From Bufo bufo (lineage: Eukaryota > Chordata > Amphibia > Anura > Bufonidae), in NCBI RefSeq assembly GCF_905171765.1, contig NC_053389.1, forward strand, positions 216,076,624 through 216,140,623: a stretch of 64,000 nt of DNA. The letters run 5' to 3'. A model generated the notes under the pieces. The model saw nothing but the letters and a program-made list of their open reading frames with translations, was not told where the DNA came from and did not search any database. Below are positions 32,745 through 42,936 of the stretch, piece by piece (position 1 is the stretch's first letter; each line of letters starts with the position of its first letter). A program made the translations under genes and the position numbers.

Positions 32745-35740
32745 GTCCCATAGCAGAGAATCGGGCTTCACGTCAGCAGAGAATCAGTCTCTTCATGCCA
32801 TAGCAGAGAATCTGTCTTCATGTCAGCAGAGAATCAGTCTCTTCATGCCATAGCAGAGAATCTGGCTTCATGTCAGCACAGAATCAGTCTTCATGTCATA
32901 GCAGAGAATCAGGCTTCATGTCCCCCACCACTGGAACAGGCCACTGTCACATATTTAGGCCCCGGCACCCAGACAGAGGAGAGAGGTCCCGTAACAGAGA
33001 ATCTGGCTTCATGTCAGCACAGAATCAGTCTTCATGTCATAGCAGAGAATCAGGCTTCATGTCCCCCACCACTGGAACAGGCCACTGTCACATATTTAGG
33101 CCCCGGCACCCAGACAGAGGAGAGAGGTCCCGTAACAGAGAATCTGGCTTCATGTCAGCACAGAATCAGTCTTCATGTCATAGCAGAGAATCAGGGTTCA
33201 CGTCACCCACCACTGGAAGAGGCCACTGTCACACATTTAGGCCCAGGCACCCAGGCAGAGGAGAGAGGTCCCGTAACAGAGATTCAGGCTTCATGTCAGC
33301 AGAGAATCAGTCTTCATGTCATAGCAGAGAATCAGGCTTCACGTCACCCACCACTGGAACAGGCCACTGTCACATATTTAGGCCCCGGCACCCAGACAGA
33401 GGAGAGAGGTCCCGTAACAGAGATTCAGGCTTCATGTCAGCAGAGAATCAGTCTTCATGTCATAGCAGAGAATCAGGCTTCACGTCATCCACCACTGGAA
33501 CAGGCCACTGTCACATATTTAGGCCCAGGCACCCAGGCAGAGGAGAGAGGTCCCGTAACAGAGATTCAGGCTTCATGTCAGCACAGAATCAGTCTTCATG
33601 TCATAGCAGAGAATGAGGCTTCACGTCACCCACCACTGGAAGAGGCCACTGTCACACATTTAGGCCCAGGCACCCAGGCAGAGGAGAGAGGTCCCGTAAC
33701 AGAGATTCAGGCTTCATGTCAGCAGAGAATCAGTCTTCATGTCATAGCAGAGAATCAGGCTTCACGTCACCCACCACTGGAACAGGCCACTGTCACATAT
33801 TTAGGCCCCGGCACCCAGACAGAGGAGAGAGGTCCCGTAACAGAGAATCTGGCTTCATGTCAGCACAGAATCAGTCTTCATGTCATAGCAGAGAATCAGG
33901 CTTCACGTCACCCACCACTGGAACAGGCCACTGTCACATATTTAGGCCCAGGCACCGAGGCAGAGGAGAGAGGTCCCATAACAGAGATTCAGGCTTCATG
34001 TCAGCACAGAATCAGTCTTCATGTCATAGCAGAGAATCAGGGTTCACGTCACCCACCACTGGAAGAGGCCACTGTCACACATTTAGGCCCAGGCACCCAG
34101 GCAGAGGAGAGAGGTCCCGTAACAGAGATTCAGGCTTCATGTCAGCAGAGAATCAGTCTTCATGTCATAGCAGAGAATCAGGCTTCACGTCACCCACCAC
34201 TGGAACAGGCCACTGTCACATATTTAGGCCCCGGCACCCAGACAGAGGAGAGAGGTCCCGTAACAGAGATTCAGGCTTCATGTCAGCAGAGAATCAGTCT
34301 TCATGTCATAGCAGAGAATCAGGCTTCACGTCACCCACCACTGGAACAGGCCACTGTCACATATTTAGGCCCAGGCACCCAGGCAGAGGAGAGAGGTCCC
34401 GTAACAGAGATTCAGGCTTCATGTCAGCACAGAATCAGTCTTCAAGTCATAGCAGAGAATCAGGCTTCACGTCACCCACCACTGGAACAGGCCACTGTCA
34501 CATATTTAGGCCCAGGCAGAGGAGAGAGGTCCCGTAACAGAGATTCAGGCTTCATGTCAGCAGAAAATCAGTCTTCATGTCATAGCAGAGAATCAGGCTT
34601 CATGTCACCCACCACTGGAACAGGCCACTGTCACATATTTAGGCCCCGGCACCCAGACAGAGGAGAGAGGTCCCGTAACAGAGATTCAGGCTTCATGTCA
34701 GCAGAGAATCAGTCTTCATGTCATAGCAGAGAATCAGGCTTCACGTCACCCACCACTGGAACAGGCCACTGTCAAATATTTAGGCCCAGGCACCCAGGCA
34801 GAGGAGAGAGGTCCCGTAACAGAGATTCAGGCTTCATGTCAGCACAGAATCAGTCTTCATGTCATAGCAGAGAATCAGGCTTCACGTCACCCACCACTGG
34901 AACAGGCCACTGTCACATATTTAGGCCCAGGCACCCAGGCAGAGGAGAGAGGTCCCGTAACAGAGATTCAGGCTTCATGTCAGCACAGAATCAGTCTTCA
35001 TGTCATAGCAGAGAATCAGGCTTCACGTCACCCACCACTGGAAGAGGCCACTGTCACATATTTAGGCCCAGGCACCCAGGCAGAGGAGAGAGGTCCCGTA
35101 ACAGAGATTCCGGTTTTATGTCAGCACAGAATCAGTCTTCATGTCATAGCAGAGAATGAGGCTTCACGTCACCCACCACTGGAAGAGGCCACTGTCACAC
35201 ATTTAGGCCCAGGCACCCAGGCAGAGGAGAGAGGTCCCGTAACAGAGATTCAGGCTTCATGTCAGCAGAGAATCAGTCTTCATGTCATAGCAGAGAATCA
35301 GGCTTCACGTCACCCACCACTGGAACAGGCCACTGTCACATATTTAGGCCCCGGCACCCAGACAGAGGAGAGAGGTCCCGTAACAGAGAATCTGGCTTCA
35401 TGTCAGCACAGAATCAGTCTTCATGTCATAGCAGAGAATCAGGCTTCACGTCACCCACCACTGGAACAGGCCACTGTCACATATTTAGGCCCAGGCACCC
35501 AGGCAGAAGAGAGAGGTCCCATAACAGAGATTCAGGCTTCATGTCAGCACAGAATCAGTCTTCATGTCATAGCAGAGAATCAGGCTTCACGTCACCCACC
35601 ACTGGAACAGGCCACTGTCACATATTTAGGCCCAGGCACCCAGGCAGAGGAGAGAGGTCCCGTAACAGAGATTCAGAGAATCAGGCTTCACGTCACCCAC
35701 CACTGGAACAGGCCACTGTCACACATTTAGGCCCCAGACA
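32745..35740. repeat. 141-bp minisatellite inside the hAT element (~21 copies)
   Basis: The unit is 141 bp (for example 'gtcccgtaacag' at 32986 and again at about 33127, 33268 and 33409). It includes 'cttcatgtcagcacagaatc', 'ccaccactggaacaggccac' and 'aggcacccaggcagaggaga'. Shorter ~29-bp sub-repeats ('cagagaatc.ggcttcatgtc') build the unit and form the degenerate start at 32745-32880. One copy (about 34500) has an 11-bp deletion. Because 141 is divisible by 3, reading frames stay open through many copies; the long open frames of 779, 273, 248 and 177 codons are consequences of this and have no protein family likeness. Confidence 0.95.
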
Positions 35741-35865
35741 GAGGAGAGGTTCATTCAACTTTGGGTTGCCCCGCAATATAATGGTAAAATGAAAATAAAA
35801 ATAGGATTGAATGAGGAAGTGCCCTGGAGTACAATAATATATTGTTAAGGGTAGGTAATTAATGT

Positions 35866-38800
35866 CTAATCTGCACAAGGGATGGACAGGTCCTGTGGGA
35901 TCCATGCCTGGTTCATTTTTATGAACGTCAGCTTGTCCACATTGGCTGTAGACAGGCGGCTGCGTTTGTCTGTAATGACGCCCCCTGCCGTGCTGAATAC
36001 ACGTTCAGACAAAACGCTGGCCGCCGGGCAGGCCAGCACCTCCAAGGCATAAAAGGCTAGCTCTGGCCACGTGGACAATTTGGAGACCCAGAAGTTGAAT
36101 GGGGCCGAACCATCAGTCAGTACGTGGAGGGGTGTGCACAGGTACTGTTCCACCATGTTAGTGAAATGTTGCCTCCTGCTAACACGTTCCGTATCAGGTG
36201 GTGGTGCAGTTAGCTGTGGCGTGGTGACAAAACTTTTCCACATCTCTGCCATGCTAACCCTGCCCTCAGAGGAGCTGGCCGTGACACAGCTGCGTTGGCG
36301 ACCTCTTGCTCCTCCTCTGCCTTCGCCTTGGGCTTCCACTGGTTCCCCTGTGACATTTGGGAATGCTCTCAGTAGCACGTCTACCAACGTGCGCTTGTAC
36401 TCGCGCATCTTCCTATCACGCTCCAGTGTAGGAAGTAAGGTGGGCACATTGTCTTTGTACCGGGGATCCAGCAGGGTGGCAACCCAGTAGTCCGCACACG
36501 TTAAAATGTGAGCAACTCTGCTGTCATTGCGCAGGCACTGCAGCATGTAGTCGCTCATGTGTGCCAGGCTGCCCAGAGGTAAGGACAAGCTGTCCTCTGT
36601 GGGAGGCGTATCGTCATCGTCCTGTGTTTCCCCCCAGCCACGCACCAGTGATGGGCCCGAGCTGCTTTGGGTGCCACCCTGCTGTGAACATGCTTCATCC
36701 TCATCCACCTCCACCTCCTCCTCATCCTCGTCCTCCTCGTCCTCCAGTAGTGGGCCCTGTCTGGCCACATTTGTACCTGGCCTCTGCTGTTGCAAAAAAC
36801 CTCCCTCTGAGTCACTTTGAAGAGACTGGCCTGAAAGTGCTAAAAATGACCCCTCTTTCTCCTCTTCCTCCTGGGCCACCTCCTCTTCCATCATCGCCCT
36901 AAGTGTTTTCTCAAGGAGACATAGAAGTGGTATTGTAACGCTGATAATGGCGTCATCGCCACTGGCCATGTTGGTGGAGTACTCGAAACAGCGCAACAGG
37001 GCACACAGGTCTCGCATGGAGGCCCAGTCATTGGTGGTGAAGTGGTGCTGTTCCGCAGTGCGACTGACCCGTGCGTGCTGCAGCTGAAACTCCACTATGG
37101 CCTGCTGCTGCTCGCACAGTCTGTCCAGCATGTGCAAGGTGGAGTTCCACCTGGTGGGCACATCGCATATGAGGCGGTGAGCGGGAAGGCCGAAGTTACG
37201 CTGTAGCGCAGACAGGCGTGCAGCAGCAGGGTGTGAACGCCGGAAGCGCGAACAGACGGCCCGCACTTTATGCAGCAGCTCTGACATGTCGGGGTAGTTG
37301 CGAATGAACTTCTGCACCACCAAATTCAGCACATGCGCCAGGCAAGGGATGTGCGTCAAACCGGCTAGTCCCAGAGCTGCAATGAGATTTCGCCCATTAT
37401 CGCACACCACCAGGCCGGGCTTGAGGCTCACCGGCAGCAACCACTCGTCGGTCTGTTGTTCTATACCCCACCACAACTCTTGTGCTGTGTGGGGCCTGTC
37501 CCCCAAACATATGAGTTTCAGAACGGCCTGCTGACGTTTACCCCGGGCTGTGCTGAAGTTGGTGGTGAAGGTGTGTGGCTGACTGGATGAGCAGGTGGAA
37601 GAAGAGGAGGAGGAAGCTGAGTATGAGGAGGAGGAGACAGGAGGCAAAGAATGTTGCCCTGCGATCCTTGGCGGCGGAAGGACGTGCGCCAAACAGCTCT
37701 CTGCCTGGGGCCCAGCCGCCACTACATTTACCCAGTGTGCAGTTGGGGAGATATAGCGTCCCTGGCCGTGCTTACTGGTCCACGTATCTGTGGTTAGGTG
37801 GACCTTGCCACAGATGGCATTGCGCAGTGCACACTTGATTTTATCGGACACTTGGTTGTGCAGGGAAGGCACTGCTCAATTGGAGAAGTAGTGGCGGCTG
37901 GGAACAACATACTGTGGGACAGCAAGCGACATGAGCTGTTTGAAGCTGTCTGTGTCCACCAGCCTAAATGACAGCATTTCATAGGCCAGTAGTTTAGAAA
38001 TGCTGGCATTCAGGGCCAGGGATCGAGGGTGGCTAGGTGGGAATTTACGCTTTCTCTCAAATGTTTGTGAGATGGAGAGCTGAACGCTGCCGTGTGACAT
38101 GGTTGAGATGCTTGGTGACGCAGGTGGTGGTGTTGGTGGTACATCCCATGTTTGCTGGGCGGCAGGTGCCAACGTTCCTCCAGAGGCGGAGGAAGAGGCC
38201 GAGGCGGCGGCAGCAGCAGAAGAGGCCGAGGCGGCAGCAGCAGAAGAGGTAGCAGGGGGATCCTGAGTGACTTCTTTGTTTTTAAGGTGTTTACTCCACT
38301 GCAGTTCATGCTTTGCATGCAGGTGCCTGGTCATGCAGGTTGTGCTAAGGTTCAGAACGTTAATGCCTCGCTTCAGGCTCTGATGGCACAGCGTGCAAAC
38401 CACTCGGGTCTTGTCGTCAGCACATTGTTTAAAGAAGTGCCATGCCAGGGAACTCCTTGAAGCTGCCTTTGGGGTGCTCGGTCCCAGATGGCGGCGGTCA
38501 GTAGCAGGCGGAGTCTCTTGGCGGCGGGTGTTCTGATTTTGCCCACTGCTCCCTTTTTTGCTACGCTGTTGGCTCGGTCTCACCACTGCCTCTTCCTCCG
38601 AACTGTGAAAGTCAGTGGCACGACCTTCATTCCATGTGGGGTCTAGGAACTCATCGTCCCCTGCATCGTCTTCCACCCAGTCTTGATCCCTGGCCTCCTG
38701 TTCAGTCTGCACACTGCAGAAAGACGCAGCAGTTGGCACCTGTGTTTCGTCATCATCAGAGACGTGCTGAGGTGGTATTCCCATGTCCTCATCATCAGGA

Positions 38801-39291
38801 AACATAAGTGGTTGTGCGTTAGTGCATTATATCTCTTCCACCCCTGGGGAAGGGCTAGGTGGATGCCCTTGGGAAACCCTGGCAGCAGAGTCTTCAAACA
38901 GCATAAGAGACTGCTGCATAACTTGAGGCTCAGAGAGTTTCCCTGATATGCATGGGGGTGATGTGACAGACTGATGTGCTTGGTTTTCATGCGCCATCTG
39001 TGTGCTTTCTGCAGAAGACTGGGTGGGAGATAATGTGAACGTGCTGGATGCACTGTCGGCCACCCAATTGACTAATGCCTGTACCTGCTCAGGCCTTACC
39101 ATCCTTAGAACGGCATTGGGCCCCACCAAATATCGCTGTAAATTCTGCTGGCTACTGGGACCTGAGGTAGTTGGTTCACTAGGACGTGTGGCAGAACGGC
39201 CACGTCCTCTCCCAGCACCAGAGGGTCCACTAACACCACCACGACCATTTCCACGTCCGCGTCCGCGTCCCTTATTAGATGTTTTCCTCAT
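35866..39291 (-). pseudogene. hAT transposase (BED finger, RNase H-like core, hATC), two in-frame stops
   Basis: One frame runs from 39291 to 35866 (about 1,140 codons) with stops only at 38827-38829 (TAA) and 37876-37878 (TGA). N-terminal part: Gly/Arg-rich GRGRGRGNGRGG. Middle part: acidic region, then a BED zinc finger (AWHFFKQCADDKTRVVCTLC ... NLSTTCMTRHLHAKH). C-terminal part: LTTDTWTSKHGQGRY, CLAHVLNLVVQKFI, PTRWNSTLHMLDRL, LLDPRYK, and the dimerisation end FYALEVLACPAASVLSERVF with TDKRSRLSTANVDKLTFIK. Low-complexity Asp/Glu and Ser runs occur near 36700-36760 and 37590-37640. The first stop may instead mark a real boundary, with the transposase starting at M38805. The second, inside the conserved region, disables it. 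Confidence 0.9.
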
Positions 39292-39299
39292 TGTTCCCG

Positions 39300-40045
39300 T
39301 TCACCACAATTTTGAAAATGGTAAATTTGGGAATAGTTTTTCAACCCAGAACAAAAACTGTGCTTTTACGGTCACTACAAATAATTTGACCAGCTAAAAC
39401 AGTACAGATTTGGTTGAATAGAAATGTAAGGCCTATTTTTTACGCGCTGTGTGACAGATATACCTTTAATCACAGAATTAGACTTGTATCTGCACGGTAG
39501 CGTGTGTGTTAAGTTTTTCTGAATGACACTATCAGCACCTTGAATCTAAGATAACCTTTTTGGGATAGATTTAAAGTAGGCCTGATATAGCAGAAACTAC
39601 TTATTTTGAGAATGGCAAATTTGGGAATAGTTTTTCAACCCAGAACAAAAACTGTGCTTTTATGGTCACTAAATATAACTTGACCAGCTAAAACTGTACT
39701 GATTTGGTTGAATAGAAATGTGAGGCCTATTTTTTACGCGCTGTGTGACAGATATACCTTTAATCACAGAATTAGACTTGTATCTGCACGGTAGCGTGTG
39801 TGTTAAGTTTTTCTGAATGACACTATCAGCACCTTGAATCTAAGATATCCTTTTTGGGATAGATTTAAAGTAGGCCTGATATAGCAGAAACTACTTATTT
39901 TGAGAATGGCAAATTTGGGAATAGTTTTTCAACCCAGAACAAAAACTGTGCTTTTACGGTCACTAAATATAACTTGACCAGCTAAAACTGTACTGATTTG
40001 GAGGAATAGAAATGTCAGGCCTATTTTTTAGGCGCTGGGTGACAG
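39300..40045. repeat. 294-bp tandem repeat, ~2.5 copies, upstream of the hAT transposase
   Basis: 'atttgggaatagtttttcaa' recurs with spacing 294 (about 39325, 39619 and 39913), with long near-identical stretches ('ttttacgcgctgtgtgacag') between. It lies between the transposase start and the right terminus, where the promoter would be expected. Confidence 0.88.
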
Positions 40046-40430
40046 GCTCAACTTGCCCCTGATGTAGTATATGGCCAAAAAATAACCACACTATTGATGG
40101 TTAAATGCACTTGGGTGACACAGGCTCAACCTGCACTTGATGTAGTATATGGCCAAAAATTAACCACACTGTTGATGGTTAAATGCACTTGGGTGACACA
40201 GGCTCAGCCTGCACCTGATGTAGTATATGGCCAAAAAATAACCACACTGTTGATGGTTAAATGCACTTGGGTGACACAGGCTCAGCCTGCACCTGATGTA
40301 GTATATGGCCAAAAAATAACCACACTGTTGATGGTTAAATGCACTTCGGTGACACAGGCTCAGCCTGCAGCTGATGTAGGATATAGCAAAAAATAACCAC
40401 ACTATTGATGGTTAAAAGCACTTGGTGGTA
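40045..40430. repeat. 78-bp tandem repeat, ~5 copies
   Basis: The unit contains 'ggttaaatgcacttgggtga', 'caggctcagcctgcacctga' and 'atggccaaaaaataaccaca'. Being 26 codons long, it keeps frames open on both strands (40094-40396 and 40160-40402); these are not taken as genes. Confidence 0.9.
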
Positions 40431-41067
40431 GCTTGTGCTGGCGCACCACAAGCCACAAAATGGCCGCCGATCACCCCAGAAAAAAGTGATATAAAAACGC
40501 TCTGGGCAGCCTAAAAAAAGTGAGCAATTCAATATTAGCACTTCAATGATCCACAGCTGGAGATCGATCACTGAATTAAGTCTTTTGGAGGAGTTAATCT
40601 GCCTAATCTCGCCCTAACGTCGCAGCAGCAACCTCTCCCTATGCTTGAATCAGCAGAGTGACGTGCAGCGCTACGTGACCCAAGCTTATATAGAGGCTGG
40701 GTCACATGCTGCACTGGCCAATCACAGCCATGCCAATAGTAGGCAAGGCTGTGATGGCCTCTTGGGGCAAGTAGTATGACGCTTGTTGATTGGCTGCTTT
40801 GCAGCCTTTCAAAAAGCGCCAAGAAAGCGCCGAACACCGAACCCGAACCCGGACTTTTACGAAAATGTTCGGGTTCGGGTCCGTGTCACGGACACCCCAA
40901 AATTCGGTACGAACCCGAACTATACAGTTCGGGCTCGCTCATCCCTATCCCTGATACATCGCTGGCTGCGATGCTTCACAGCGCAGCGATGTATCAGCCG
41001 GGAGGTAGGAGGGGCTGGAGGCGGCAACTCGCAGCGGGGCCGGTGCAGTCGCTGTACTCTTACACCG

Positions 41068-41413
41068 GCCCCGCCGCTCACAGCAGTATAATATCTAAAG
41101 ACTATTCCTTAAGCGGCAGTAACTTGAACTCAGCGGTATGATCTTTATTACCTTACAATGAAGCTCTGGTAACAGGCAGAGCGGGCGGCGGTGTAGCGTC
41201 ACTCACTCATGTGACGCGCCTGCTCCGCCCACTTTATGAATAAAGCAGGCGGAGCAGACGCATTACATGAGTGACGTTACGCCGCCGCCTGCTCTGCCTG
41301 TTACCGGAACTTCATTGTAAGGTAATAAAGATCATAGCGCTGATTTAAAGTTCAAGTTACTGCCTGTTAAGGAATAGTCTTTAGATATGATACTGCTGTG
41401 AGCGGTGGGGCCA
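41068..41413. repeat. Long palindrome (~165-bp arms)
   Basis: 'ggccccgccgctcacagcag' on the left pairs with 'ctgctgtgagcggtggggcc' on the right. 'tgttaccggaacttcattgt' and its complement lie nearer the centre at about 41236. It looks like the core of an older foldback element into which the 8.5-kb hAT inserted, since 40956 onward continues the sequence that precedes 32436. Confidence 0.75.
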
Positions 41414-41837
41414 GTATATTGGGGGACACTGTTATGGGGAGATCTGTGAATGACACATATACAGTTGCAAGAAAAAGTATGTGAACCCTTTGGAATGATA
41501 TGGATTTCTGCACAAATTGGTCATAAAATGTGATCTGATCTTCATCTAAGTCACAACAATAGACAATCACAGTCTGCTTAAACTAGTAACACACAAAGAA
41601 TTAAATGTTCCTATGTTTTTATTGAACACACCATGTAAACATTAACAGTGCAGGTGGAAAAAGTATGTGAACCCCTGGACTAATGACATCTCCAAGAACT
41701 AATTGGAGTGAGGTGTCAGCCAACTGGAGTCCAATCAATGAGATGAGATTGGAGGTGTTGGTTACAGCTGCCCTGCCCTATAAAAAACACACACCAGTTC
41801 TGGTTTTGCTTTTCACAAGAAGCATTGCCTGATGTGA

Positions 41838-42894
41838 ATGATGCCTCACACAAAAGAGCTCTCAGAAGACCTACGATTAAGAATTGTTGACTTGCATAAA
41901 GTTGGAAAGGGTTATAAAAGTATCTCCAAAAGCCTTGTTGTTCATCAGTCCACGGTAAGACAAATTGTCTATAAATGGAGAAAGTTCAGCACTGCTGCTA
42001 CTCTCCCTAGGAGTGGCTGTCCTGTAAAGATGACTGCAAGAGCACAGCGCAGACTGCTCAATGAGGTAAAGAAGAATCCTAGAGTGTCAGTTAAAGACTT
42101 GCAAAAGTCTCTGGCATATGCTAACATCCCTGTTAGCGAATGTACGATATGTAAAACACTAAACAAGAATGGATTTCATGGGAGGATACCACAGAGGAAG
42201 CCACTGCTGTCCAAAAAAAACATTGCTGCACGTTTACAGTTTGCACAAGAGCACCTGGATGTTCCACAGCAGTACTGGCAAAATATTCTGTGGACAGATG
42301 AAACCAAAGTTGAGTTGTTTGGAAGAAACACAGAACACTATGTGTGGAGAAAAAGAGGCACAGCACACCAACATCAAAACCTTATCCCAACTGTGAAGTA
42401 TAGTGGTGGGGGCATCATGGTTTGGGGCTGTGTCAGGGCCTGGACGGATTGCTATCATCGAAAGAAAAATTAATTCCCAAGTTTATCAAGACATTTTGCA
42501 AGAGAACTTAAGGCCATCTGTCCACCAGCTGAAGCTCAACAGAAGATGGGTGTTGCAACAGGACAACGACCCAAAGCATAGAAGTAAATCAACAACAGAA
42601 TGGCCTAAACAGAAGAAAATACGCCTTCTGGAGTGGCCCAGTCAGAGTCCTGACCTCAACCCGATTGAGATGCTGTGGAATGACCTCAAGAAAGTGATTC
42701 ACATGAGAAATGCCAAGAATATTGCTGAACTGAAACAGTTCTGTAAAGAGGAATGGTCAAGAATTACACCTGACCGTGGTGCACGTCTGATCTGCAACTA
42801 CAGGAAACGTTTGGTTGAAGTTATTGCTCCCAAAAGAGGTTCAACCAGTTATTTAAATCCAAGGGTTCACATACTTTTTACATCTGCACTGTGA
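41838..42894 (+). pseudogene. Tc1-like transposase with one frameshift
   Basis: [20 protein letters not shown] opens the helix-turn-helix region, and RSGCPVKMT is the linker. The catalytic Asp lies in LWTDETKVELFG. A frameshift falls near 42435, in the GGGIMVWGC loop. The second frame carries LQQDNDPKHRS (Asp), [15 protein letters not shown] (Glu) and YRKRLVEVIAPKRG. The DD34E residues are all present, so only the short deletion at the frameshift disables it. The frame runs past the usual stop into the TIR. Confidence 0.92.
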
Positions 42895-42936
42895 ATGTTT
42901 ATATAGTGTGTTCAATAAAAACATGGTAACATTTAA

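Larger units (their letters stand above)
32444..40947 (-). mobile_element. Complete 8.5-kb hAT transposon with internal tandem arrays
   Basis: The perfect 8-bp duplication TCCCTGAT lies at 32436-32443 and 40948-40955. Inverted ends are TAGAGTTGAGCGAAC and TAGGGATGAGCGAGC, with subterminal 'gttcgggttcggg' repeats on both sides. Read from the right end (the 5' side of the gene) it contains a GC-poor leader with 78-bp and 294-bp tandem repeats, a BED-finger/hATC transposase frame (39291-35866, minus strand) and about 3 kb of a 141-bp minisatellite before the left end. The length is unusual, since most hAT elements are 2.5-5 kb. Confidence 0.93.

Noticed and set aside
32820..35159. 779-codon open reading frame
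   Set aside because: It lies wholly in the 141-bp minisatellite, whose period is divisible by three. It switches register at a unit with a deletion and has no protein family resemblance.
32745..35740. Possible CRISPR array
   Set aside because: The 141-bp units are contiguous without unique spacers, in a vertebrate genome and inside a transposon.
36071..36490. Open frames on the + strand over the hAT transposase (also 36561-36902, 38152-38460, 39002-39397)
   Set aside because: Antisense shadows of a well-supported transposase frame; composition is explained by the opposite strand.
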